A DNA stretch of 64,000 nucleotides from Clostridia bacterium (lineage in GTDB: Bacteria; Bacillota; Clostridia; Lachnospirales; Lachnospiraceae), in contig CAJTFD010000013.1 in the NCBI GenBank assembly GCA_910575625.1, positions 62,001 through 126,000 on the forward strand, written 5' to 3'. Shown piece after piece: positions 1 to 9,924 of this stretch. Each line of letters opens with the position of its first letter. The first letter of the stretch is position 1. The notes below the pieces were generated by a model that saw nothing but the letters and a program-made list of their open reading frames with translations, had not been told where the DNA came from and searched no databases. A program made the translations under genes and the position numbers.

Positions 1-167
1 GGATCTGCGGCGGCGACGCGGAGGGCAAGATCCATCTGCTGCTGGACTACACAGACCGGCCCGGTGATGTGGCGGACCCCTGGTATACCCGGGATTTTGA
101 AGCCACGTGGCGGGATGTGGAGGAAGGATGCCGGGGGCTGTTGAGAGCGCTTGGGGAGAGGATGTAG
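1..167 (+). CDS. Low-molecular-weight protein-tyrosine phosphatase, C-terminal part
   Basis: The reading frame is open from the left edge (codons begin at base 3) to the TAG at 165-167, giving about 54 residues. The segment DPWYTRDFEATWRDVEEGC followed by a leucine-rich end matches the C-terminus of LMW-PTP enzymes, where the Asp of the DP motif is the general acid for dephosphorylating phosphotyrosine. The P-loop with the catalytic Cys lies outside the window, so activity cannot be judged. Only four bases separate its stop from the end of the convergent DUF1848 gene. Confidence 0.82.
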   Translation, partial: ICGGDAEGKIHLLLDYTDRPGDVADPWYTRDFEATWRDVEEGCRGLLRALGERM

Positions 168-171
168 AGGA

Positions 172-1119
172 TCAGTCAAAGTCATCAAACAGACTGCGCT
201 GGCGGATCTTCAGAGAACGCAGTGCCCGCTCGCTTATCTGATCCTGGCCGGTGAGGGCGCTGCACAGCAGAGGAGAGTCTGCGTCGTATGCATGCCGGTT
301 GGCGTTGACCTTTGCCACGCTAAAATTGGCATAACAGTATCTGCACCCGCTCCCGCATGTGTTATAACTTCCTATATCAACGCTTTCCAGGCAGTTGCAT
401 TCCTTGCGCTGACCTTTATCTCTTGCGCCGTCCAAACGGCAGCCAATGATCTTTTCGAGATAAGCCTTGTCGATGCAGCTGCCGTGTCGGATCCCGGCTT
501 TTTGCAGATCGATCTCTTCGGCGCAGGAGTAGATCTCCATCTGGTTGGCGGCAGCGGTCTCGGCCAGGTCTGCGGCCAGGCTGAGGAGTGTTTTTTGCGG
601 AGGCGTCTGGAGGGCCAGCGCGTCCATATTGCGTTTTGTCTTTGCATAAAGATCTACGAAACTTATGACCACCCTGCGGGTACGACCGTTTAAGCTGCGT
701 GCTATTTCCCGGAATGCTCTTCGGTGGTAAGCGGGTGTGTAAATATCATTGAGTAAAATGGGATCATACCGCCAGATCACCCGGTCGGAGCCGATCCGAT
801 CGGACAGGGTGCAAAATACGGGGATCATGTGGCGGCGTTTGTGGGGGATCCCCGGCTCGATATCCTGGCCGTAGCCGGTCAGGGTGAACTGGAAGCAATA
901 GTCGTAGGGATCCAGTTCATGGAGCCTGGGGAACATATTTTCAGGATTTTTTGTCCAGAATACGATGCAGTCGATGACCGCAGGGGACAGGCGTATCTTG
1001 CTGACTTGATGGAAACGGAACGGGTTACGGACATACAGGAAGCCCTCTTTTATCCGGTCATAAAACCAATCGGCGTAATGATCGGGCAGGTCGGTCCTGC
1101 GGCTGGCGCTCAGTATCAT
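172..1119 (-). CDS. DUF1848 family protein with C-terminal Cys cluster
   Basis: A 315-residue protein starting MILSASRRTDLPDHY, the typical opening of DUF1848 proteins, whose function is unknown to me. A cluster of cysteines near the C-terminus (CNC at 241-243, then C255, C259 and C262 as CX3CX2C) resembles an iron-sulfur binding site of the radical SAM kind, but placed unusually late in the chain. It converges with the phosphatase fragment and is divergent from the NUDIX gene across about 100 bases. The family call is by overall sequence recognition; metal binding is inference. Confidence 0.8.
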   Translation of the reverse strand: MILSASRRTDLPDHYADWFYDRIKEGFLYVRNPFRFHQVSKIRLSPAVIDCIVFWTKNPENMFPRLHELDPYDYCFQFTLTGYGQDIEPGIPHKRRHMIPVFCTLSDRIGSDRVIWRYDPILLNDIYTPAYHRRAFREIARSLNGRTRRVVISFVDLYAKTKRNMDALALQTPPQKTLLSLAADLAETAAANQMEIYSCAEEIDLQKAGIRHGSCIDKAYLEKIIGCRLDGARDKGQRKECNCLESVDIGSYNTCGSGCRYCYANFSVAKVNANRHAYDADSPLLCSALTGQDQISERALRSLKIRQRSLFDDFD

Positions 1120-1223
1120 AGGAAAATCCTCTTGTAAAATGGATCGTCAGGATCTATATTTTTATATTAAGGTTTGTGCACAGAGTTGTCAATATCAGAT
1201 ATTGGATGGAGGAGGGGATGCAG

Positions 1224-1838
1224 ATGGCATCGGAGTATGATAAAGAGAAGGACAGGGATGACCTTGTATGGGAGGAGGTCAGGACAGAGCACATCATAAA
1301 GGATGAGTGGATCGACTTTCGGCGGTCAGCCTACCGTTTTCCCGATGGCACGGTGTTTGAGCCGTATTACAGTTACAGCCGCCGGGATTATGTGGTCATC
1401 GTCGCATCAGATGAAGAGGGGCGGTTCCTCTGCGTCCGGCAATTCCGTCAGGGGATCAAAGAGGTCACCACGGAATTTCCGGCGGGAGGGATCGAGCGTC
1501 AGGAAGGCCGGGAGTATCGTATGAGCGGCGATGCGGTTACCGCAAAAGATGCGCTTGCTGCGGCAAAAAGGGAACTGCGGGAGGAGACAGGCTATGTGTC
1601 GGACGACTGGACACATCTGATCACCATACCCTCGAACGCAACGATCGCGGACAATTATGCCTATGTATACAGAGCCAGAGGCTGCCGCAGGGCGGGCGGC
1701 TTAGAGTTGGATGAGACGGAATTTTTGCATATGGAAAAACACACAGCAGAGGAGATCGAGGGATCGATCCGCGCAGGCCGATTCCAGCAGGCGGTCCATG
1801 TGATGGCCTGGCTGTTGGCAAAAGCGCAGCAGGAGTAA
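1224..1838 (+). CDS. NUDIX hydrolase, ADP-ribose pyrophosphatase-like
   Basis: A 204-residue protein with the Nudix helix RELREETG (about residues 116-123), preceded by the strand FPAGGIE. An insertion of about 20 residues lies between the leading Gly-Gly and the Arg-Glu helix. The family cleaves nucleoside diphosphates linked to another moiety, here most likely ADP-ribose or a similar sugar nucleotide. The ATG at 1224 was chosen because GGAGGGG (1211-1217) lies six bases upstream; ATG codons at 1206 and 1218 in the same frame have no such site. It appears monocistronic. The substrate is not readable from sequence. Confidence 0.85.
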   Translation: MASEYDKEKDRDDLVWEEVRTEHIIKDEWIDFRRSAYRFPDGTVFEPYYSYSRRDYVVIVASDEEGRFLCVRQFRQGIKEVTTEFPAGGIERQEGREYRMSGDAVTAKDALAAAKRELREETGYVSDDWTHLITIPSNATIADNYAYVYRARGCRRAGGLELDETEFLHMEKHTAEEIEGSIRAGRFQQAVHVMAWLLAKAQQE

Positions 1839-2114
1839 GGGAGGTCTTGAGATGGAGACGATCATATCCGGCGATGTGCATGTCACTTAGTTGGATCTGT
1901 CAGCTCTTTGATCGCTCCATGCATCCAGAGTGCGATCAGAGAGCTGGCGGCTCGGGGGATCCTTTTTGTGATCGTATCGGCCAGGAGTCCGTCGAGGATC
2001 TATTTTATTCTGGAGGAATAGGTTTTTTCTGTCCGATCATCGCGAACAGCGGGGCGTTGATCCTGGATGAAGAGCGGCGTGTACTCCCTGGATCGATGGA
2101 CCGTAAAAAACGAG
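1839..2114. other. Gene-free stretch upstream of metY
   Basis: About 275 bases between the NUDIX gene and the metY promoter. The short open frames here show no recognisable protein and no good ribosome site. No strong hairpin was seen. Confidence 0.5.
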
Positions 2115-2143
2115 TTGACAAGTAGGTAATATAGGCATATAAT
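2115..2143 (+). promoter_or_regulatory. Sigma-A promoter of metY
   Basis: TTGACA (2115-2120), 17 bases, TATAAT (2138-2143): both hexamers and the spacing are consensus. The start site would fall near 2150, leaving a leader of about 55 bases, too short for a SAM riboswitch or T-box. Control is therefore more likely by a DNA-binding protein such as the Rrf2 protein encoded downstream. Confidence 0.85.
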
Positions 2144-2204
2144 CAATACATACTAAACATATAAAGATGATAGGAAAATGTTCGAGACATCGAGGGGATA
2201 AAAA

Positions 2205-3515
2205 ATGAGTGAAAAGATCAAGAGGGAAGACAGAAGATTCAGATTCGAGACATTGCAGCTCCATGTGGGGCAGGAGCAGGCCGATCCGGTGACAGACGCC
2301 CGGGCCGTGCCGATATACCAGACATCTTCTTATGTATTTAAAAACTGTGACCATGCGGCGGCGCGCTTCGACCTGTCCGATGAGGGAAATATCTACGGGC
2401 GGCTGACCAATCCCACCCAGGACGCGTTTGAGAAGAGGATCGCGGCCCTGGAAGGGGGCGTGGCGGCCCTTGCTGTGGCTTCCGGCGCAGCAGCTGTTTC
2501 CTATGTGATCCAGAACCTGGCGCAAAATGGTGATCATATCGTATCGGCCAAGAATATCTATGGCGGCACATACAACGTACTGGCGCATACATTCCCGGAA
2601 TATGGGATCCAGACTACGTTTGTGGATATCTTCAACGAGAAAGAAGTGGAGACGGCGATCGGAGAACGGACGAAGGCCCTTTTCATAGAGACGCTGGGAA
2701 ATCCAAATTCAGAAGTGGTGGATATCGAGGCGATGGCTAAGATCGCTCATAGTCATAAGATCCCGTTGGTGGTGGACAATACATTTGCAACGCCTTACCT
2801 GGTGCGCCCGATCGAGTACGGCGCGGATATCGTTGTGCATTCCGCTACAAAATTTATCGGCGGCCATGGGACGACCCTGGGGGGCGTGATCATCGACGGC
2901 GGAAAGTTCGACTGGGAGGCTTCCGGGAAATTCCCATCCCTGACGGAACCCAATCCCAGTTATCACGGTGTGAGTTTTACAAAAGTAGCTGGACCCGCAG
3001 CTTTTGTGACGAAGATCCGTGCGATCTTGCTGCGGGATACAGGCGCATGCCTCTCCCCGTTCCATGCGTTCATCTTCTTGCAAGGACTGGAAACCCTCTC
3101 CCTGCGGGTGGAGCGTCATGTGGAAAATGCCCTGAAGGTGGTGAGATATCTCCGTGAGCATCCGCAGGTGGAAGCGGTCCATCATCCGTCAGTCACGGAG
3201 GATGGGGCGCAGAAGGCCCTGTACGAGAAATATTTCCCCAACGGCGGCGGCTCCATCTTCACATTCGAGGTCAAGGGTGATGCCCAGAAGACGAAAGATT
3301 TCATCGACAATCTGGAACTGTTCTCCCTGCTGGCCAATGTAGCCGATGTGAAATCCCTCGTCATCCACCCGGCGACCACGACTCACAGCCAGTGCACAGA
3401 GGAGGAACTCTTAGAACAGGGCATCAAGCCCAATACCATCCGCCTGTCTATTGGCACGGAACACATTGATGATATCATCCAGGATCTGGAGGAAGCCTTT
3501 AAGGCGGTGCGTTGA
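2205..3515 (+). CDS. metY: O-acetylhomoserine (thiol)-lyase / sulfhydrylase
   Basis: A 436-residue Cys/Met-metabolism PLP enzyme. SATKFIGGHG contains the PLP-binding Lys (K216), and YGRLTNPT (about 64-71) is the phosphate-contact region typical of the OAH sulfhydrylase branch. The reaction forms homocysteine (or methionine) from O-acetylhomoserine and sulfide (or methanethiol) in the cytoplasm. The ATG at 2205 has GAGGGG a few bases upstream. Its stop is followed after seven bases by an Rrf2 regulator, so the two are probably cotranscribed. A related cystathionine enzyme is the alternative, but the length and motifs favour MetY. Confidence 0.93.
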   Translation: MSEKIKREDRRFRFETLQLHVGQEQADPVTDARAVPIYQTSSYVFKNCDHAAARFDLSDEGNIYGRLTNPTQDAFEKRIAALEGGVAALAVASGAAAVSYVIQNLAQNGDHIVSAKNIYGGTYNVLAHTFPEYGIQTTFVDIFNEKEVETAIGERTKALFIETLGNPNSEVVDIEAMAKIAHSHKIPLVVDNTFATPYLVRPIEYGADIVVHSATKFIGGHGTTLGGVIIDGGKFDWEASGKFPSLTEPNPSYHGVSFTKVAGPAAFVTKIRAILLRDTGACLSPFHAFIFLQGLETLSLRVERHVENALKVVRYLREHPQVEAVHHPSVTEDGAQKALYEKYFPNGGGSIFTFEVKGDAQKTKDFIDNLELFSLLANVADVKSLVIHPATTTHSQCTEEELLEQGIKPNTIRLSIGTEHIDDIIQDLEEAFKAVR

Positions 3516-3522
3516 GAGGACT

Positions 3523-3969
3523 ATGAAATTTTCAAAAAAATGCAGGTACGGGCTCCGGGCCCTGATCGATCTGTCGGCGAATTCGGGGAACGACCACATC
3601 GTGCTGGGCAGCATCGCGGAGCGCAACGGCATCTCGCCCCAGTATCTGGAGCAGGTTTTCGCAAGCCTCCGAAGGGCCGGGATCGTAAAAGGGATCAAAG
3701 GGTCCCAGGGCGGCTACCGGCTGAACGCCGATCCGAAAAACATCACGGCGGCGGCGATCCTGGAGGCTCTGGACGGCAGTTATCAGATCGAGGATGAGGA
3801 GATACCTGCGGATAGCCATGGGCATGGGATCAGCGCCAGTATCCAGGAATTGGTCATCGACCAGATCAACGGCCAGTTGGATCAATTGCTGCAGGGGATC
3901 ACATTGGATGATCTTAAGAAAAGGTATCTGGATCACAGAGATTATGGTCAGGACATGTATTATATATAA
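3523..3969 (+). CDS. Rrf2 family transcriptional regulator (CymR-like)
   Basis: A 148-residue winged-helix regulator: MKFSKKCRYGLRALIDLS opening, recognition region ISPQYLEQVFASLRRAGIV, then the wing GSQGGYRL. Its only cysteine is C7; the three-Cys cluster that binds Fe-S in IscR/NsrR is absent, as in CymR, which senses cysteine supply through cysteine synthase. The start at 3523 is set by GAGAGGA, which overlaps the metY stop. Adjacency to metY suggests it controls sulfur assimilation genes and perhaps its own operon; this is inference from context. Confidence 0.88.
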   Translation: MKFSKKCRYGLRALIDLSANSGNDHIVLGSIAERNGISPQYLEQVFASLRRAGIVKGIKGSQGGYRLNADPKNITAAAILEALDGSYQIEDEEIPADSHGHGISASIQELVIDQINGQLDQLLQGITLDDLKKRYLDHRDYGQDMYYI

Positions 3970-3975
3970 GGTATG

Positions 3976-4014
3976 AAAAAACCTGCGGTCACTTTTAGGG
4001 GCCGCAGGTTTTTT
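3976..4014 (+). terminator. Terminator after metY-Rrf2 operon
   Basis: AACCTGCGG and CCGCAGGTT form a nine-pair stem followed by a T run, preceded by an A run. It probably serves both this operon and the convergent gene ending at 4028. Confidence 0.88.
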
Positions 4015-4027
4015 AGAACGTGTTTGT

Positions 4028-4549
4028 TTAGATCTCTAAGATCTTGCCTTCTTTTTTGCAGTATCTGCAGTGTTTTCCATTTTCGGAGATGAAAGGCGCG
4101 TAGGAATTGTTCTTCATGTCCTTGATGTAGACCACATCTGTGGCGATCATCCGCACCAGGGAAAAACGTTTGCTCAGGCTGGAGATCCACTCGTAGATCT
4201 TTTCTTTGGGGGAGGAAGCCAGCACCAGGTTGTAGCCGCCCTCACATGCTTGAAGGGTAAAATATGCTTTTTCCATCTTATACGGTGCGAAATATACTTG
4301 ATTGTGTATATAGGAAGAGAAATTCTTCTTTACAAAGTCTTCAAAGGAATTTTTGTCGTAGGTGACGCCGCTCACTGCATCGGTGATCTTATCCCCGCGG
4401 TCGATGCGGATCTTCACGACTTTCAGGACGTCAACGGCCCAGTCCAGGAATGACATGCTGGTGTAGTCCATGGATTCCAGCAGATTGCTGATCAGCTCTT
4501 TGCTCAGGGTGTTGGAATGTTTTGCTTCTTCTAATAATTGATTTTTCAT
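4028..4549 (-). CDS. Hypothetical protein with C-terminal CxxC
   Basis: I do not recognise this 173-residue protein. The start at 4549 was chosen because GGAG lies eight bases upstream. It is soluble in appearance, with mixed charged and hydrophobic stretches, and ends with HCRYCKKEGK, a CxxC that could bind metal together with another ligand. It is monocistronic and convergent with the metY operon, sharing its terminator. Confidence 0.65.
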   Translation of the reverse strand: MKNQLLEEAKHSNTLSKELISNLLESMDYTSMSFLDWAVDVLKVVKIRIDRGDKITDAVSGVTYDKNSFEDFVKKNFSSYIHNQVYFAPYKMEKAYFTLQACEGGYNLVLASSPKEKIYEWISSLSKRFSLVRMIATDVVYIKDMKNNSYAPFISENGKHCRYCKKEGKILEI

Positions 4550-4735
4550 GATCATATCTCCTTGTAAATATTGCCTATAAACGGCAGGTTTATTTTTGGC
4601 AGTCCAGGGCATTTTTTACATGTTCTGGATCTTATAACACATTATCTCAGCCGGTCGGCGACCTGTCAATACTTTTGGGGGAAAATTTCCGGGGGGACGC
4701 CGCCAAGAAAGGAGATATCCATGAAGATGCGTCGA

Positions 4736-5281
4736 TCATAAAGTCAATGTATGGTAAACATCCCCGGCCAGATCCTTCCAGCAGATCTCATTTTCCGTGA
4801 GTGTCATGTACCCATGCGCACTCCCCTCTTTAGGGATGGACACAGAGCCAGGGTTCAGATACAAGTTATCATCCCCAAAAGGTTCCCACGACGGGATATG
4901 TGTATGTCCATGGAGCAGGATATCCCCTTTTTGTAAAGGCGGCAGGCATTTCAGATTGAAATTGTGGCCGTGGGTGGCGTAGATCATGTGTTTTTCCATA
5001 TAGAGGATGCAGTAGTCCGCCAGGATGGGGAACTCCAGGACCATCTGGTCCACTTCCGTATCGCAGTTGCCCCGCACGCAGAGGATCTTCTCTTTTCGCT
5101 CATTTAACAGCTTGAGGACTGTCTTCGGAGCATAGTCTCTCGGCAGGTCGTTTCGGGGGCCGTGGTACAGGATATCGCCCAAGAGCAGCAGTCTGTCTGC
5201 TTGTTCCTGTTCGAAGGCGGCGAGCATTTTTTCACAGTAATAGCTTGATCCGTGGATATCGGATGCGATCATCAATTTCAA
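4736..5281 (-). CDS. YfcE/MJ0936-type phosphodiesterase
   Basis: A 181-residue metallophosphoesterase. The metal-ligand motifs appear in order: SDIHG near residue 7, LLGDILYHG, RGNCD, THGHN and HGHTH. The last two blocks and the NPGSVS segment are typical of the YfcE family, which hydrolyses phosphodiester bonds with Mn2+ in vitro. A second, diverged member is encoded at 30920-31402. The gene stands alone; its physiological substrate is unknown. Confidence 0.88.
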   Translation of the reverse strand: MKLMIASDIHGSSYYCEKMLAAFEQEQADRLLLLGDILYHGPRNDLPRDYAPKTVLKLLNERKEKILCVRGNCDTEVDQMVLEFPILADYCILYMEKHMIYATHGHNFNLKCLPPLQKGDILLHGHTHIPSWEPFGDDNLYLNPGSVSIPKEGSAHGYMTLTENEICWKDLAGDVYHTLTL

Positions 5282-5566
5282 AGTATTTTCCTCCTGTGGC
5301 TGTTGTTTTTTTGTAGCAGTCGGCAGCGGGATCCAGTATCAGGTAAGACGGGTGGAGATACGCCCGGAGTCTGCCGCCGGTGGTATCAGTATAGTTCAGA
5401 GTGCACAGTAGTGTCAATTGGTTTTTGGTATATGTGGGCATTTTGTATGTCTCTTGTTTTTACGCGGATATCGTGCGGATCCGGGCCGGGGCAGGTTTTT
5501 TATTCCAATAAAATGTTGAAAAAAGGAAAACAAAGTGGTAGAATAAATTTTAAATAGTCATATTTT

Positions 5567-5728
5567 GGAGGGTGTTTGGAAACCCATTCCCGCAAGATGT
5601 ATTCCCCACTTTGCGGTATATCTGCCCCATATTCGGCTGCCGTAGCCCGCTACGCCGCCCTTATATGGAACATATCTCCCACAAATTGTGAAACACATCT
5701 TGCAGAAAGCGGTTTTCAAACACCCTCC
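5567..5728. repeat. Palindromic intergenic element, copy 1 (162 bp)
   Basis: The terminal arms GGAGGGTGTTTGGAAACC and GGTTTTCAAACACCCTCC are inverted repeats with one mismatch. Inside, CACTTTGCGG, the small hairpin CGTAGCCCGCTACG and CCCACAAATTGTGA recur in the same order in the elements at 34807-34939 and 40537-40700. The whole unit can fold into one long, interrupted hairpin. It lies in the gap before the first chemotaxis receptor gene. No transposase is encoded and no clear target duplication was seen. Confidence 0.8.
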
Positions 5729-5867
5729 AGTAAGGTTTTGTTTTTTTGAAGGAGATGGTAGTTTAGATTTCATAGGACGATATAAAGGAAAGTAACATAT
5801 ATACGGCGGATGGAGAGCATGCGCGGGTGAGCATCAAACAAAAATATTGATTGGAGGAAAAGATCAG

Positions 5868-7580
5868 ATGCTGAAGAACATGAAGATCAAGAAAAGCCTG
5901 CTCCTTGGATTTGGGACGGTCATCGGGATCTCGGTCGTGATCATCATCGTGTGTATTTTTATGATGGTGAAGATGAAAGAGGATTATGATTATTTGTTGG
6001 AGGAGGATGTAAAGACAAATGAGACGGTCCTTTACTGCCGGATATGTGCCAGCAATATCGGACGGAATATCCGTGATATCTTCCTGGTGCCGGATTCGGA
6101 TGCCAATGGGGATCTGTATGCGGAAGCGGAAGAAAACCAAAAGCGGTTGTCTGGATATATGGAAGATATGGAACGGACGTTCCCTACTCAGTTAAAGAAA
6201 GATCTGCTTGAAGCATATAAGGAGACGGTGAATGTCTGGGCGGAGTCAAACCCTGAACTGCTGGCCTTGTATGATGAGTACAAGAAGACCGGTGATCAGA
6301 AATATGTGGAGGAAGCGAAGCAGTTTATCTATGAGACAGGCACGCCGAACCAGGAGAAGATGATCGAAGCGGCGACAAAGCTGGATGATTATCTGGTGGA
6401 CGGGATGGCGGATGAGAGGGCCCGTGTTGAAAGATCCATCACGACGACCATCATCGTAGTTACCATCATCCTGGTCATCGCGACGATCATCTGCCTGTGG
6501 TTTGCATTTATCCTGATCAAAAATATCACGCGGCCGACAGAACAGGCACGTAAGGCCCTGGTCGGTTTCAGCGAGGGCAAGCTGGATATCCCTGTGGAGT
6601 TTGCGAGCAAAAATGAATTGGGTGAGATGTGTGAAGCCCTGCGGACGAGTCAGACGATCTTAGGCGATGTGATCGGGGACATCGGGTATCTGCTGGGTGA
6701 GATGGCGCACGGTAATTTTGACGTCGAGAGCCGGGCGGCAGATAAATATGTGGGTTCGCTGGAAGTTGTCCTGCAATCTGTCCGCGGGATCAATCGTCAG
6801 CTGAGCGATACGCTGGAGCAGATCGATCAGAGCAGCGAGCAGGTATCGGCAGGTGCGTCCCAGGTATCGACAGGTTCACAGACGCTGGCACAGGGTGCGA
6901 CGGAGCAGGCAAGTTCTGTACAGGAATTGTCCGCGACGATCATCAATATATCCCAGGGTTCTGAGCAGACTGCGGCCGCAGCCCGCGAGGCGGAAAAAGG
7001 CATCGTCGCTACGGGAGAGCAGGTCGAGGAAGCCAACGGCTGCGTGAAAATCCTGAACGAGGCCATGGACAGCATCCTGGCTTCGTCGGAGGAGATCGCG
7101 AAGATCATCGCCGTCATCGAGAATATTTCGTTCCAGACCAATATCCTGGCCCTAAATGCGGCTGTGGAAGCGGCGCGGGCAGGTACAGCCGGCAAAGGGT
7201 TTGCGGTGGTCGCGGATGAGGTGCGCAGCCTTGCGAATAAATCTGCGGAAGCCGCGGGATCGACGAAGAACCTCATCGAAAATTCCGGCCGGGCTGTGGG
7301 CGAAGGTGCGCAGGCCGTGGAGAAGGTCATCAATGTCCTGTCTAAGTTAGACGAGCTGGCAAAAGATGTGGTCGCACAGGTCAAGAAAGTGTCGTCTGCG
7401 GTTGAGGATCAGGCGGCGGCATTGACACAGGTGACAGAAGGTGTTGATCAGATCTCATCTGTGGTGCAGAGCAATTCCGCGACCAGTGAGGAATCTGCGG
7501 CGGCCAGCGAGGAGCTCTCTTCGCAGGCTTCTCTCCTGAAATCATTGATGAGCCAGTTCACATTGGCTCGGAAAAATTAA
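5868..7580 (+). CDS. Methyl-accepting chemotaxis protein
   Basis: A 570-residue receptor. TM1 is at about residues 8-33, followed by an extracytoplasmic helical sensor region of about 150 residues. TM2 is at about 186-212, then HAMP, then a long cytoplasmic coiled coil with the conserved hairpin tip [18 protein letters not shown]. It signals ligand occupancy to CheA/CheW. The ATG at 5868 is preceded by GGAGG; an upstream in-frame TTG lacks a site. A possible sigma-D-like -10 (GACGATAT, 5776-5783) is present but its -35 is weak. Together with the receptor at 24039 it suggests chemotaxis; the ligand is unknown. Confidence 0.93.
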   Translation: MLKNMKIKKSLLLGFGTVIGISVVIIIVCIFMMVKMKEDYDYLLEEDVKTNETVLYCRICASNIGRNIRDIFLVPDSDANGDLYAEAEENQKRLSGYMEDMERTFPTQLKKDLLEAYKETVNVWAESNPELLALYDEYKKTGDQKYVEEAKQFIYETGTPNQEKMIEAATKLDDYLVDGMADERARVERSITTTIIVVTIILVIATIICLWFAFILIKNITRPTEQARKALVGFSEGKLDIPVEFASKNELGEMCEALRTSQTILGDVIGDIGYLLGEMAHGNFDVESRAADKYVGSLEVVLQSVRGINRQLSDTLEQIDQSSEQVSAGASQVSTGSQTLAQGATEQASSVQELSATIINISQGSEQTAAAAREAEKGIVATGEQVEEANGCVKILNEAMDSILASSEEIAKIIAVIENISFQTNILALNAAVEAARAGTAGKGFAVVADEVRSLANKSAEAAGSTKNLIENSGRAVGEGAQAVEKVINVLSKLDELAKDVVAQVKKVSSAVEDQAAALTQVTEGVDQISSVVQSNSATSEESAAASEELSSQASLLKSLMSQFTLARKN

Positions 7581-7612
7581 GAGGGATCGAGGAAATAGAT
7601 ACATAATAAAAG

Positions 7613-7650
7613 ATAGGAGCTCGGCCATACGGCCAGGCTCCTATTTTTTT
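7613..7650. terminator. Bidirectional terminator between MCP and parC
   Basis: TAGGAGCTCGGCC pairs with GGCCAGGCTCCTA around a four-base loop, with a T run on the + side. It overlaps the last codons of the convergent parC gene. Confidence 0.85.
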
Positions 7651-9884
7651 ACCCCTTTGGTGTCTCGTTTTGCCAGTTTCAGATGGTTCAGCGAGAGGGT
7701 TGTATCGTTGTAGCTGATCGTGTATTCGGAGGAAGAACTCAGGAGATACGCATCTTTGACCAGGTCTTTTTCACCCAGACGCATGCCCCGCACACCCAGG
7801 GAGTTTCGTTTCTGGAAAGGCACGTCGCGGGTGGCGATGCGCAGGAAATAGCCCTCCTGGCTCTGCATGACGGTGGATTCCGCGTGATCGGAGATCCCGG
7901 CGAAAACGACTTCGTCGCCTTCGCCCAGCTTGATGACGCAGACCGTGTGTTTGGAGACATCGAACTCCGGGCCTTCCACCTGTTTGACCTGGCCCTGTGC
8001 GGTGACGAACAGGAGGGACGAGGCCCTGACTTCCGGGAGGCCCCCCACGAATATGATCTGTTCCTCCTGGCTGTTGAAATGGCTCACGTTGTCGATGGGT
8101 ATACCTTTGCTGCGCACTTTTGTCAGGGGGAGCTTTATGATCTTCGCCAGGTGCATCTTGCCTGTGTTGGTGAAGATGCTGATCTTATCGGTGTTCAGGC
8201 AGGGGAAGATATAGCGGTACTCCGCGTGGATCTGCTCCTGGTGGCGTTCGTAGGTGGGTTTCTCAACGACCTTGGCATAGCCGAATCTGTCCATCAGGAA
8301 GACGACCTCCATCTCTTTGGGTCCAGCTTCCTTGTAGACAGCTTCCCCCGCGTTTTCCAGGGCGGTACGCCGGTCGCGGGCATAGAGACGTTTGATCGCA
8401 TTCAGATCCTTGCCCACCACATCCATCATGGCATCGTAGTTGTTCAGGATCTTTTCATAGCAGGCGATGTTCTCTAAGGTGGCCGCGTGCTCTTTCATCA
8501 GGGCTTCCACTTCCAGGCCGATGAGCCGATACAGACGCATCTCCAGGATCGCGGTGGCCTGTTTTGGGGTAAAATGCAGCTTGGCCGCTTGTTTTTTGCT
8601 GGCCTGTGTCCGGAAGCGGATGTTGTCGGTCTTTCCTTCGGTCAGGCATGCCTTGGCCTGTGTCTGGCTCTTGCTGCCTCGGAGGATCTCGATGATCAGG
8701 TCGATCACATCGCAGGCTTTGATCAGGCCCTCCTGGATCTCTTTTTTCTCCAGTTCTTTCTGTAAGAGGGTCTGATGCTTGCGCGTACAGATCTCGATCT
8801 GGAAATCCACGTGGTGTTCGATCAGTTTCTTTAAGTTCAGGGTCTCTGGGCGTCCATCGGCCACGGCCAGCATGTTTACGCCGAAAGTGTCCTCCAGGCG
8901 GGTCTTTTTGTAGAGCAGGTTCTTTAAGTTCTCCACATCGGCGCCCTTGCGCAGATCCAGGACGATGCGGATCCCCTCTTTGGAGGACTGGTTGGAGATG
9001 TCGGTGATGTCTGTGGTCACGCGGCTCTCCACCAGGGTGGCTATGTCGTTTAAAAATTTCCCTATGTTCGCGCCGATCATGGTATAGGGGATCTCGGTGA
9101 TCACCAGGGATTTTTTGCCGTTCTTTTTTTCCTCAACTTCTACCCGGCCCCGCAGGCGGATCTTGCCGCAGCCCTTGCTGTAGATCTCCAGCAGGTCGTC
9201 CTGGTTGACCACCAGGCCGCCGGTGGGGAAGTCCGGACCTTTTAAGTAGTGCATCAGCCCCTTGACGGTGATGCTGTTGTTCTTGATGTAGGCTTTGACG
9301 GCATCGACGACCTCGCCCAGATTATGGGGCGGGATGCTGGTGGCCATGCCCACCGCGATCCCCTCCGCGCCGTTGATCAGCAGGTTGGGGACGCGCACGG
9401 GGAGCACGCTGGGTTCCCGTTCAGTTTCGTCAAAGTTGGGCAGAAAATCCACCACGTCTTTGTCCAGGTCCGCCAGGTAGACTTCCTGGGTGATCCGCAT
9501 CAGCCGGGCTTCGGTGTAGCGCATGGCCGCCGCTCCGTCCCCCTCGATGGAGCCGAAGTTCCCGTGGCCGTCCACCAGGGCCTGGCCCCGCTTGAACTCC
9601 TGGGACATGACCACCAGGGCTTCGTAGATGGAGCTGTCTCCGTGGGGATGGTATTTACCCATGGTGTCGCCGACGATACGCGCGCATTTCCGGTATGGAC
9701 TGTTGTAGCGGATGCCCAGTTCGTACATATCGTACAGAGTCCGCCGCTGTACAGGCTTGAGCCCGTCGCGGACATCCGGCAGGGCGCGGGCGATGATCAC
9801 GCTCATGGCATAATCGATGTAAGACTTTTGCATCTCTTCTGAATATTCGGCCCGTATGATATTGTCTATGATCTGTTCAGACAT
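7641..9884 (-). CDS. parC: DNA topoisomerase IV subunit A
   Basis: A 747-residue type IIA topoisomerase A subunit that breaks and rejoins DNA. The catalytic pair is R122-Y123 (in [11 protein letters not shown]). The quinolone-determining region reads [12 protein letters not shown] with S84 and E88, the drug-sensitive type of residues. The C-terminal beta-propeller region lacks a GyrA box (Q-R/K-R-G-G-x-G), which argues for a decatenase (ParC) rather than gyrase A. It follows parE on the same strand after 40 bases, the usual parE-parC order. Confidence 0.87.
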   Translation of the reverse strand: MSEQIIDNIIRAEYSEEMQKSYIDYAMSVIIARALPDVRDGLKPVQRRTLYDMYELGIRYNSPYRKCARIVGDTMGKYHPHGDSSIYEALVVMSQEFKRGQALVDGHGNFGSIEGDGAAAMRYTEARLMRITQEVYLADLDKDVVDFLPNFDETEREPSVLPVRVPNLLINGAEGIAVGMATSIPPHNLGEVVDAVKAYIKNNSITVKGLMHYLKGPDFPTGGLVVNQDDLLEIYSKGCGKIRLRGRVEVEEKKNGKKSLVITEIPYTMIGANIGKFLNDIATLVESRVTTDITDISNQSSKEGIRIVLDLRKGADVENLKNLLYKKTRLEDTFGVNMLAVADGRPETLNLKKLIEHHVDFQIEICTRKHQTLLQKELEKKEIQEGLIKACDVIDLIIEILRGSKSQTQAKACLTEGKTDNIRFRTQASKKQAAKLHFTPKQATAILEMRLYRLIGLEVEALMKEHAATLENIACYEKILNNYDAMMDVVGKDLNAIKRLYARDRRTALENAGEAVYKEAGPKEMEVVFLMDRFGYAKVVEKPTYERHQEQIHAEYRYIFPCLNTDKISIFTNTGKMHLAKIIKLPLTKVRSKGIPIDNVSHFNSQEEQIIFVGGLPEVRASSLLFVTAQGQVKQVEGPEFDVSKHTVCVIKLGEGDEVVFAGISDHAESTVMQSQEGYFLRIATRDVPFQKRNSLGVRGMRLGEKDLVKDAYLLSSSSEYTISYNDTTLSLNHLKLAKRDTKGVKK

Positions 9885-9924
9885 AGTGTTCCACCCCTTT
9901 TAACCTTTCAAATCAAAACTTTTT

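Noticed and set aside
151-693. Long plus-strand frame opposite the DUF1848 gene
   Set aside because: No ribosome site and no recognisable domain; the minus-strand frame has the conserved DUF1848 sequence.
1847-2125. 92-residue frame between NUDIX and metY
   Set aside because: No recognisable protein, and it runs through the metY -35 element.
2144-2204. SAM riboswitch or T-box before metY
   Set aside because: The leader after the consensus promoter is only about 55 bases, too short for either RNA.
5558-5773. Minus-strand open frame across the palindromic element
   Set aside because: It is a by-product of the element's symmetry, with no ribosome site or known domain.
7641-9884. Calling the A subunit gyrA
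   Set aside because: No GyrA box in the C-terminal region, 747 residues, and parE-parC gene order; topoisomerase IV fits better.
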